From Chloroflexota bacterium (GTDB taxonomy: Bacteria > Chloroflexota > UBA11872): a DNA stretch of 64,000 bases. Shown here piece by piece: positions 52,097-59,110 of the stretch. Every line of letters starts with the position of its first letter. Position 1 is the first letter of the stretch. A program made the position numbers and the translations under genes. Under the pieces are notes generated by a model. The model searched no databases. It saw only the letters and a program-made list of their open reading frames with translations, and was not told where the DNA came from. The stretch covers positions 177,838 through 241,837 of the forward strand of contig JAJEDE010000022.1 of the NCBI GenBank assembly GCA_022821645.1, read 5' to 3'.

Positions 52097-53188
52097 TCAG
52101 CGCTGGCTGTCGCCATCCGTATCGCTGAATCCCACCGCCACGCCCAGCAGGCTCACCACTTCGGTATTGATCGCCCGCCGCAACTCGGCCATCGCATCAA
52201 ACACCGCCTGCACCTGCGCGGGATGGTCCCTGGCGGCTGCCCCCAGCGAACCCTCCACCGCATCCAGAGCCGCCAGCACGGCATCGAAGTGACCCCGCAT
52301 CCGTTCGTCCGCGTCGCTCGATAGCGGGGCGACCAGGTGGGAGACCCCCAGGCTGCCGTCCAGGCCCGCGCCCACATAGACATCCCGCATCCCTTGCAGT
52401 TCGGCCCGAATTTCTTCCAGGGCGTTCTCGCCTGGTCCGTCCGAATACGCCGCCGGATCGGACGCGTCCCCACGAATCCCCAGGACAACCCCCAGCTTCA
52501 TGTCCATGATCGCTCGAGCCAGGAACACTTGCGTTCGCACGACCTCCGCCACCGCGGCGCTCGTCAGCATGGAACTGGACGATCGGCCCGTCAGGAAATC
52601 CTTATACGGCGGCCTCGTGTCCCGAGCCACATCCCACTCCTGCAAAACGGCCCCGAGCTCTGACGATGCGACCCGGCCAAGCGCGGTGAGATATCCGCAC
52701 CGCGGCGACGCTTGATCCGACAGCCGCGCGAGCGCCGCGTCGTCAAACAGCAGGTATTCGATCGCGCCAAGACCCCGCTGCGTCGACGAAAGCACGTTCC
52801 GAACGTCCTCATCGATCGTGGCGGGGCGCTCCGCCAGCATCGACTCGATGCGCTCGGGCTCGACCGGAAACCAGTCGATCTGGCGCAGCGACCGACGGTC
52901 CATCAGCGGCCCGAAGCCCCAGGCCGCGGTATACGACCATGTGACGCGCGCCTCGCGCCAGGCCTCCCGCGCCTCCGCCAGCGCGGACTCCGACGGAGCG
53001 GCGCACAGGGTCTCCAGCGTCTGCCGCATCTCGTCAAGCTCGCTCGCTGCGGCCTTGTACCCGGGCAGGATCACCTCGTCGGTCAGGCTGATCAGCACGT
53101 CCGCTTCCGAGGCCTGCGCTTCGCCGCACCCGACCATCAACGCAAGCACCAGCGCCGCCACAAGACCCACGCGCAACGTCCGCACCAT
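52097..53188 (-). CDS. Imelysin-family lipoprotein (second paralogue)
   Basis: 363 residues from ATG 53186-53188, overlapping the di-heme oxidoreductase stop by 1 nt. A lipoprotein signal peptide is present (LVAALVLALMVGCGEA). The helical imelysin (M75) domain follows. The GxHxxE motif region reads GLGAIEYLLF, with the usual His replaced, so metal binding at that point is probably lost. Such second paralogues commonly accompany a canonical imelysin and the di-heme enzyme. Likely periplasmic or surface iron handling. Confidence 0.85.
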   Translation of the reverse strand: MVRTLRVGLVAALVLALMVGCGEAQASEADVLISLTDEVILPGYKAAASELDEMRQTLETLCAAPSESALAEAREAWREARVTWSYTAAWGFGPLMDRRSLRQIDWFPVEPERIESMLAERPATIDEDVRNVLSSTQRGLGAIEYLLFDDAALARLSDQASPRCGYLTALGRVASSELGAVLQEWDVARDTRPPYKDFLTGRSSSSMLTSAAVAEVVRTQVFLARAIMDMKLGVVLGIRGDASDPAAYSDGPGENALEEIRAELQGMRDVYVGAGLDGSLGVSHLVAPLSSDADERMRGHFDAVLAALDAVEGSLGAAARDHPAQVQAVFDAMAELRRAINTEVVSLLGVAVGFSDTDGDSQR

Positions 53189-54675
53189 CACAGCGACTCC
53201 AGGAACTTCAACAACGCCATGCGGTCCTCCATCGAAAGCTGCAAAAAGCGGTCGCGCGACGCCTGCCCCTCGCCGCCGTGCCACAAAATCGCCTCTTCCA
53301 GGCCCCGGGCGCGCCCGTCATGCAGGAACCTCGTGTGCCCGTTGACAACCTTCACCAGGCCGATACCCCAGAGCGGCGGCGTTCGCCACTCGCTGCCCGA
53401 GGCCAGTCCGTCCGGCCGTCCGTCCGCCAGCCCCGGGCCCATGTCGTGCAGCAGCAGGTCCGTGTAGGGATAGATGGTCTGCCCGCGCAGCGGCGCCAGG
53501 GAGTGCGCATTGTCGGTGGTGTGCCGGGGAACGTGGCAGGACGAGCAACCCACGTCCACGAATAGCCCTGCCCCCCTCTGCACCGTCGGATCCTCGACAT
53601 TGCGCATGGCCGGCACCGCCAGGGTCTGCACGTAAAAGGCCACCTTCAACAGCCGGTCGTCCGGCGCCTCCGGCGACCCTCCGTCCGGTGCCAGGCTGCA
53701 CGCGGTTTGTCCCTCGGGACAGTTCTCGGTCGGGAACAGCGTGGTGGTAATGCCAATGTCGCCGTGAAAGGCGCCGGCCGCCTGCTGCTCGACACTCGGC
53801 TGATTCGCCTTCCAGCCGAAGCGTCCCGGCACAACCTCGCCGCGGCGCAGATCGCGAACCATATTCACCCGACCCGATATGCCGTCACCGTCCGAGTCGG
53901 CCGGATCGGCCAACGCCCGGATCCGCGCCTCCGGTATCGCTTCGAGCAGCCCCATGCCGACAATGGTCTGAGCGATTCGCGGCGAAATCATGACGTCCGC
54001 GGCAACGCCGCCATACGCCGGATCCAGGATTGCGTAGATCGGCTTCTGCAAGCTGTAGGGCGTGCCGTCGGGATAGCTCCCGTGAATGGTCTCGTAGGTA
54101 ATGCCGATGCGACCTTCCGGCTGTACCCCATTGATCGCCCGATCCTGGAGCTGATCGCCGTACAGCGGCTCGTCCACCGGACCGTCCGGTCCCGGCACGC
54201 TCAGCCGCAGCAGCAGCCCGCGCTCCGGATCCCCGTCGTGCTCCGGCGGCTTCGCCCGACCGTCCCGGCTGTGACACGAGGAACATGACTGCGCGTTGAA
54301 GGTCGGACCCAGCCCATCGCGCGCCTCCGTCGAAGCCGGTGCCGTGACCCAGTTCTGCGTAAAGAAGCTGTCGCCAACCTCAAACCGGCGCCGCTCCTCG
54401 TTCGTCAGATTGCGCGCCGACAGCTCAAACGCGTTACTGCCGGCACTAAACGCCGTCGTCGTTCCGCCCAGGTTCTTGTCGAAGATCAGCGTCAGATCAC
54501 GCTGCCCGAACTGCGGCGTGCAAGCGATTGACCCGCCAACCGCGAGCGAAAGGACCGCCGCGGCGCCAACGATCATCAAGCGCGCGGACGGCCGCGCTCG
54601 CCGGACCGCCCACCGCAAGCGTCGGAGTACCCGCTTGAAGTCGCGGAGCTGCCGATTCGCAACGCCTGCTGCCAT
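53188..54675 (-). CDS. Di-heme oxidoreductase family protein (thiol oxidoreductase-like)
   Basis: 495 residues. An N-terminal membrane/lipoprotein-like anchor (LMIVGAAAVLSLAVGGSIAC) is followed by two c-type heme sites, CSSCHSRDG (about residue 134) and CSSCHVPRH (about residue 385). This matches the DHOR family (PF06537). Heme ligation would need the cytochrome c maturation machinery, which is not in the window. The gene lies between the two imelysin genes, a recurring iron-regulated arrangement. Its electron donor is unknown. Confidence 0.9.
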   Translation of the reverse strand: MAAGVANRQLRDFKRVLRRLRWAVRRARPSARLMIVGAAAVLSLAVGGSIACTPQFGQRDLTLIFDKNLGGTTTAFSAGSNAFELSARNLTNEERRRFEVGDSFFTQNWVTAPASTEARDGLGPTFNAQSCSSCHSRDGRAKPPEHDGDPERGLLLRLSVPGPDGPVDEPLYGDQLQDRAINGVQPEGRIGITYETIHGSYPDGTPYSLQKPIYAILDPAYGGVAADVMISPRIAQTIVGMGLLEAIPEARIRALADPADSDGDGISGRVNMVRDLRRGEVVPGRFGWKANQPSVEQQAAGAFHGDIGITTTLFPTENCPEGQTACSLAPDGGSPEAPDDRLLKVAFYVQTLAVPAMRNVEDPTVQRGAGLFVDVGCSSCHVPRHTTDNAHSLAPLRGQTIYPYTDLLLHDMGPGLADGRPDGLASGSEWRTPPLWGIGLVKVVNGHTRFLHDGRARGLEEAILWHGGEGQASRDRFLQLSMEDRMALLKFLESL

Positions 54676-54729
54676 GTCGTAATCGAAAAATCAGCCGCGG
54701 CCCGGCCTCCTCGAGGTCGTCATTGACCC

Positions 54730-54941
54730 CGAGGAGACCCTTGTAAAACGCTCGCGCGCCCTCGAAGGCGGGACGCCTCTTGCTCCCTCTCCCCGTGGAG
54801 ACCTTTGCATAACGTCTCTCGTCCGCTAATGCGCGGCCGCTCTTGCTCCCTCTCCCCGTGGGAGAGGGTTGGAGCCTGCCCCGGACGAGATCCGGGGGTG
54901 AGGGGTCTTCCGAGCAACCAAGCCCGGGTTACGCAAAGGTC
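54730..54941. repeat. Composite repeat block with inverted ends
   Basis: Two imperfect copies of a unit (GGAGACCYTTG...CTCTTGCTCCCTCTCCCCGT) lie at about 54736-54796 and 54797-54859. The second runs into CTCTCCCCGTGGGAGAGGG, a hairpin, then CCCCGGA...TCCGGGG (54879-54897). GACCTTTGCATAAC (54800-54813) recurs inverted as GTTACGCAAAGGTC (54928-54941). It fills the gap between two genes of the iron operon. Confidence 0.55.
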
Positions 54942-54981
54942 GCCCAAGGGAACGGCCGGACCGCGGCTCAAGACGTCCAGC

Positions 54982-56136
54982 TCAGCTAACGCTGATCGTG
55001 ATCCCGATGGCCTGGGCGGCACTCACGATCGTGTCCGTCTGGTCCTCCAGAGCCTTGATGGTCTCCAGCACCGACGCACGACCGGCCTCGGCGTCCGAAA
55101 CCCCCCCGCCCAGGTGCCGGTCGAACGGCGACGGAATCACGGTCGCCAGGTACACGCTGCGCTCGATCTGCGAGGACAGCATGTCGGCCGTTTCCGGATC
55201 GTCGGCGGCAATCAAGTCGTTGATGCCGGGCCCGGACAGGCCGCCGAAGTCACCCTGGTAGACCATCTGGATACCCAGCGCATTGCCCACGATGTCGGCC
55301 ACGGTGTTGTCCGAGAAGCACGAATGCTCGTCTTCCTGCGAGCGCTCCTCGTAGGCCACCGTCATCCGCTCGCCCGCCAGCTCACCGCGGCTCAACTCGC
55401 CGATGCCGGTGATGATTCGCCGTAGCGCTTCATCCGTGCTCACCGAGAGGAACGCCGCTCGGTAATTCCCGGCCTGCGCCGGCGCCCAGGCGTCCACCAT
55501 GTCCTTCAGGTGCGCGACCAGCACGTCCGAAGCCACCGCCAGGTACGTGGAGCGGCGGTCGGCGTTGCTCGCCGTGGTGAAGTCTTCCACCGGGCGGGCG
55601 CCGGGACCCACCGCGCTCAGGTCCTGCCCCCACAGCAGAAACTCGATGGCGTGCCAGCCGGTGGAAACGTTCTCCTCGCCGCCCTCTTCATTCAGAGAGA
55701 CGATCAGGCTGGCATTGATCACCGGAAACTCCGACGGGTTGTTGATGATGCCTGCAGACGGATTGCCTTCGACGTAGTCGATATACGCCTCGTCCAGCGG
55801 CCACGCGTTGATCAGCCCCTCGGGGCCGGTGTCCGGATGGTCGATCGGTCCGTCGTAAAAGCGGAAGGCCTCCGTTGGCCCATAGTCGTCGCGCGCCTTC
55901 AGCCAGGCTCGCTTCGCGCCCTCCAGCGTCGCGGGCGTCGGATCCGCCAGGAATGCGTCAATGGCGCTGTCCAGGACCGTGGCCGACCGCAGACTCTTCG
56001 AATACAGGAAATGCACGCCATTGGCGTAGTTGGTCACCACGTCCTGCTTCAGGTCGTCAGACGGCCCGCTTTCACCGCAGGCCGCCAGCGCCAGGCCCAG
56101 CAACCCCGCGCAAACGAGCAACGCGATCCGTTTCAC
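54982..56136 (-). CDS. Imelysin-family lipoprotein (canonical)
   Basis: 384 residues from GTG 56134-56136, chosen for the GGAGGG Shine-Dalgarno just upstream. Lipobox LLGLALAACGES near the N-terminus. The imelysin motif is STGWHAIEFLLWGQDLS, with the GxHxxE pattern intact. The later part YEERSQEDEHSCFSDNT is also typical of canonical imelysins. The fold is all-helical. Such proteins bind iron or heme-related ligands at the cell surface and are iron-regulated in several bacteria. First gene of the imelysin-DHOR-imelysin series. Confidence 0.92.
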   Translation of the reverse strand: MKRIALLVCAGLLGLALAACGESGPSDDLKQDVVTNYANGVHFLYSKSLRSATVLDSAIDAFLADPTPATLEGAKRAWLKARDDYGPTEAFRFYDGPIDHPDTGPEGLINAWPLDEAYIDYVEGNPSAGIINNPSEFPVINASLIVSLNEEGGEENVSTGWHAIEFLLWGQDLSAVGPGARPVEDFTTASNADRRSTYLAVASDVLVAHLKDMVDAWAPAQAGNYRAAFLSVSTDEALRRIITGIGELSRGELAGERMTVAYEERSQEDEHSCFSDNTVADIVGNALGIQMVYQGDFGGLSGPGINDLIAADDPETADMLSSQIERSVYLATVIPSPFDRHLGGGVSDAEAGRASVLETIKALEDQTDTIVSAAQAIGITISVS

Positions 56137-56343
56137 TTCAGCCCTCCAAGCGCCGAGCGACCCGAGCGTGAATTGCCACACAACCGAATTAGCCCACGCT
56201 CACCACAAGCCTTAGGCTCAGCGCATATAAATCTTAGTACATGCTAACCCCGCCCCGCCAAACCAATTCCACCCCATCTCCCCCACACCTCATCCTCTCC
56301 GCTCTCACTTCTCTCCCCTCTCCCCTCTCCCCTTCCCCACCCC

Positions 56344-56398
56344 CCGCTCGTGCTCAGCCGGGCCGGAGTCCCTCAAAGGCCCGCGTCGAACCACCCAG
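56344..56398. repeat. Dispersed palindromic repeat, family 1 (diverged copy)
   Basis: CGCTCGTGCTCAGCCG...GGCCCGCGTCGAACCACC, related to the copies at 45746 and 56569. Confidence 0.45.
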
Positions 56399-56422
56399 CC
56401 ACGCGCACCCACGCCACCTCCG

Positions 56423-56453
56423 CCATCCCGGCGTCCTCAGCCGGGACCCAGCA
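56423..56453. repeat. Dispersed hairpin repeat, family 2
   Basis: CATCCCGGCGTCCTCAGCCG then GGACCCAGCAC, with CCCGGC paired to GCCGGG. A near-identical copy is at 63628-63658, and left-half copies lie at 63204 and 63362. Confidence 0.55.
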
Positions 56454-56568
56454 CCGTGATCGATCCCAGCCCACCCAAGCCACCCCGTTCTCCTAGCCTC
56501 CCGAGCCCCTCTCCCCCTCCCCATTCCCCCCGCTCTCACTTCTCGCCCCTCTCCCCTCTCCCCTTCCC

Positions 56569-56622
56569 CGTTCGTGGTGAGCCGGTCCGTAGTCCCCGGA
56601 GGACCGTGTCGAACCACACCCC
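56569..56622. repeat. Dispersed palindromic repeat, family 1 (best copy)
   Basis: CGTTCGTGGTGAGCC, inner stem GGTCC...GGACC, then GTGTCGAACCACACC. Outer GTGGT/ACCAC arms pair around the inner hairpin. Confidence 0.6.
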
Positions 56623-56723
56623 TGGATTCAGCACCCAAGCTCTCTCCCTCTCACTCCTCGTCCCTCTCACCTCTCCCCTTCCTCCCGCGCTATCCTGATT
56701 CCAAGCACAGCGAGGCACACCGC

Positions 56724-56960
56724 ATGGCAACCACCGTCGAAACGCGGCCCGACTGGCTGCCCGACGAATACGAACACATCGAACTGACGCCGGAAGAGGT
56801 CCGGCAGGCGTTGGACCAGGAAGCGCGTCGACTCTTCGGCCTGTCGGCCGACGAATTCCTCGCGATCTATCGGAATCCGCCGGAGCATTTTCACGGCGAC
56901 CCGGTCTTCCGGTCCCTGACCTACCTCGCGTTTCTCATTGCCGAGCCGAGCGACACGTAG
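56724..56960 (+). CDS. Uncharacterised small acidic protein, first gene of a cassette
   Basis: 78 residues from ATG 56724. Acidic, with RPDWLPDEYEHIELTPEEVR, a helical middle (QALDQEARRLFGLSADEFLA) and a hydrophobic end (FRSLTYLAFLIAEPS). No family is recognised. Size, acidity and the 23-nt overlap with the next gene suggest an antitoxin-like partner (inference). A decayed copy of its 5' end lies at 58911-58960, after a decayed 3' end of the next gene. Confidence 0.6.
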   Translation: MATTVETRPDWLPDEYEHIELTPEEVRQALDQEARRLFGLSADEFLAIYRNPPEHFHGDPVFRSLTYLAFLIAEPSDT

Positions 56961-57537
56961 CAATCGGAGGGCCGTTCGAGCCTTTCTGGACCAAATTCGC
57001 GAGGTCTACAAGGTGGTCGCGGCTTCGGAACTCGGCGACGTGTGGACACGCCCTGACCGGGTGATCGTCGGCCATCACATGGCCCCGCCTTCATATCGCG
57101 GGCAGCCGGCGCTGCTCAGCAACGGGATGTACCTGAACGTTCGGATTGCCCTGCAGGTAATCCGCAACCCGGTCCATCTGGTAACGCTGGCGGCCACGTT
57201 CACCTACCAGGCCGGAGACAGCCTTGACGACCCGCGCCCGGTATTCGAGTACCACTACGACAGAGATTCCCAATCCGGCTACCCCCGCTGCCACCTGCAT
57301 GTACACGCCGAACCGCCGCACTACACAGTCGAGCGATCATTCTCTCGGCTCCATCTGCCCACCCGCCGGCTCACCCTCGAACAGATCGTCTGGCACCTGA
57401 TCCAGGAACACGGCGTCCAACCCCGCCGCGACGACTGGCACCAGGTCCTCTGGCGACACGAGACCTGGTTCCGGGACATCCAGCGCGACAAGCCCTGGCC
57501 CTACGACCCACCCTTCGATCCGCCTCGAACCGACTGA
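56938..57537 (+). CDS. Uncharacterised protein, second gene of a cassette (candidate toxin)
   Basis: 199 residues from TTG 56938, overlapping the upstream gene by 23 nt; GTGs further in are possible starts. A His-rich strand CHLHVHAEPPHYTVERSFSR lies near residue 122, followed by a helical region (TLEQIVWHLIQEHGVQ) and an aromatic end (DKPWPYDPPFDPPRTD). No signal peptide or membrane span. No family is recognised. The HxHxH pattern could bind metal or act in catalysis (inference). A decayed copy of the 3' 175 nt lies at 58722-58893. Confidence 0.55.
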   Translation: MPSRATRSNRRAVRAFLDQIREVYKVVAASELGDVWTRPDRVIVGHHMAPPSYRGQPALLSNGMYLNVRIALQVIRNPVHLVTLAATFTYQAGDSLDDPRPVFEYHYDRDSQSGYPRCHLHVHAEPPHYTVERSFSRLHLPTRRLTLEQIVWHLIQEHGVQPRRDDWHQVLWRHETWFRDIQRDKPWPYDPPFDPPRTD

Positions 57538-57624
57538 AATGCGGCGGCCAGCCAAGGGTTACGCTGGTAACAACTCGTCGACACCCCAGATAGATGGAGG
57601 CTCGCCGTCGCTCAGGAAATAAGC

Positions 57625-58272
57625 GTGTACGAGGGCATCTACGCCCCGCCCACTGCGGCCCGCTACCTGCTGGCCGCGTGCGCGGCCGACCGTGCGTACC
57701 CGGTGACTTCACGCCACCTGATCCGCTGGATCCGCAAGGGCCTGGCGCACCCCGACCTCGCGGATGTTCCGGGCCGGGACCTGACCATCGCGTTCCACGA
57801 CCTGGTCTCAATGCGCGTCATCGCGGCCCTGCGTGCGGCCGGCGTCACCTGGCCGCGCATCCACGCCGCCGAGACTTGGCTGCGTCGGCACACCGGCCAG
57901 CAGCGGCCCTTCGCCACCGAACAGCTATGGACCGACCACTCCGACGTGCTGTCGGACTTCGGCGATCGACTCATCGCCGCCAGCCGGCACGGACAACTCG
58001 CCATGTCCATCGTCAAGGACTACCTGATACCCGTCAGCGGCTTGAGGTTCACCGATCAGATCGCCGCCAGTTGGTCGCCGCAACCCGGCGTCGTGCTCGA
58101 TCCGGCCGTCCAATTCGGCGAACCCTGCATCCAACACACCCGCATCCCCACCAGCGCCCTCGCCAGCCTCATACGCGGCGGCGACCCGCCAGACCTCGTG
58201 GCACGCTCCTACGGAATTACTCCCGAAGAACTGACGTCCGCCCTGCGCTGGGAGCAAAAAATCGCCGCCTGA
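57625..58272 (+). CDS. DUF433-domain antitoxin-like protein
   Basis: 215 residues from GTG 57625. The N-terminal half is MerR-like helical (TSRHLIRWIRKGLAHPDLAD, FHDLVSMRVIAALRAAGVTW). The C-terminal DUF433 domain reads VQFGEPCIQHTRIPTSALAS and ends in ARSYGITPEELTSALRWEQK. DUF433 proteins are antitoxins for PIN-like (DUF5615/VapC45-type) partners, encoded just downstream here. Confidence 0.85.
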   Translation: MYEGIYAPPTAARYLLAACAADRAYPVTSRHLIRWIRKGLAHPDLADVPGRDLTIAFHDLVSMRVIAALRAAGVTWPRIHAAETWLRRHTGQQRPFATEQLWTDHSDVLSDFGDRLIAASRHGQLAMSIVKDYLIPVSGLRFTDQIAASWSPQPGVVLDPAVQFGEPCIQHTRIPTSALASLIRGGDPPDLVARSYGITPEELTSALRWEQKIAA

Positions 58273-58300
58273 CCATCCACTTCAACCCGGCGGCGAGCCC

Positions 58301-58714
58301 CTGCTCGTCGTTGACGAGTCGCTGAGCCCGAATGTGGGCAATGCGCTCCAACTCGTCGGATACCCCACAACGCTTGTTCGCGACATCGCTGAGTTCGCAG
58401 GTGTCGTCGGCGTCAAGGACGAACAACTCATCCCGTGGATGGGCGACCAGAACGCCGTTTGGATCCACGCCGACGACGAGGCCAAGCGCCGACACCGAAA
58501 ACTGCTCGTGGCCCACGAAATCCGAACGCTCTGGGTCCGCCGCCCCAAGCAAGGAATGAACAGCCGTCAACAGCTACGGATGCTCAGCTACGTGCTCGAC
58601 GACTTCCTCCAACGCCTCCAAGACCAACCGCGCACCCGCCACTACGAACTCACCACCCACGGCGCTCCCGGCAAAACTCGCATCCGCCTCAAGCCCTTCG
58701 AACTCAGAACCTGA
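58301..58714 (+). CDS. PIN-like (DUF5615/VapC45-type) toxin, start codon uncertain
   Basis: About 137 residues if counted from the CTG at 58301. The frame reads LLVVDESLSPNVGNALQLVG, the conserved start of DUF5615 proteins with the first catalytic Asp-Glu, then QLIPWMGDQNAVWIHADDEA. The first ATG/GTG/TTG in this frame is GTG 58334, which would remove that Asp. Either CTG is used, or the gene lost its start. The C-terminal helical region (QQLRMLSYVLDDFLQRLQDQ) extends beyond the common domain. Confidence 0.7.
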   Translation: MLVVDESLSPNVGNALQLVGYPTTLVRDIAEFAGVVGVKDEQLIPWMGDQNAVWIHADDEAKRRHRKLLVAHEIRTLWVRRPKQGMNSRQQLRMLSYVLDDFLQRLQDQPRTRHYELTTHGAPGKTRIRLKPFELRT

Positions 58715-58721
58715 TCGACCA

Positions 58722-58960
58722 CGCCGGCTCACCCTCGAGCAGACCATCTGGCACCTGATCCAGGAACCGGCGTCCAACCCCGTCGTCCCGACTGACGCCA
58801 GGTCCTCTGGCACCACAAAACCCGCTTCCGCGACACCCAACGCCACGCCGCAGGCCTTACGACCCACCCTTCGATCCGCCCGTGAATAGCTGAGACTCAC
58901 CAAGTGGCCCCAACCGTCGGCACGCGGTCCGACTGGCGACCCGTCGAATTTCGAACATAG
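58722..58960 (+). pseudogene. Decayed partial copy of the 56724-57537 cassette
   Basis: 58722-58893 aligns with 57363-57537 (CGCCGGCTCACCCTCGAGCA, CTGGCACCTGATCCAGGAA and GACCCACCCTTCGATCCGCC are shared), with frameshifts. 58911-58960 aligns with 56728-56775, the 5' end of the first cassette gene. The order, 3' end of gene B then 5' end of gene A, is that of the junction between tandem cassette copies, now broken. No intact frame remains. Confidence 0.75.
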
Positions 58961-59110
58961 GCAGATCAGGGGCCTGGAGGTCCGGGGAGCGAATTGAATC
59001 CGAGACGTGCACTGCCGGCTCGTCTCGCCCCGGGCATCGCATCGACGCACTGCAAAGTCGACCGCACGCTAGACGTATCATGCCCGCGCCAACAGTGAGG
59101 GCGGATCACG

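Larger units (their letters stand above)
56137..56723. other. Long C/T-rich gap with several dispersed repeats
   Basis: No gene is seen. A short palindrome AGCCTTAGGCT (56208-56218), 72 nt upstream of the imelysin start, and AT-richer bases 56224-56240 may be its promoter and an operator. The rest is low-complexity C/T runs with hairpin repeats at 56344-56398, 56423-56453 and 56569-56622. Confidence 0.5.
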
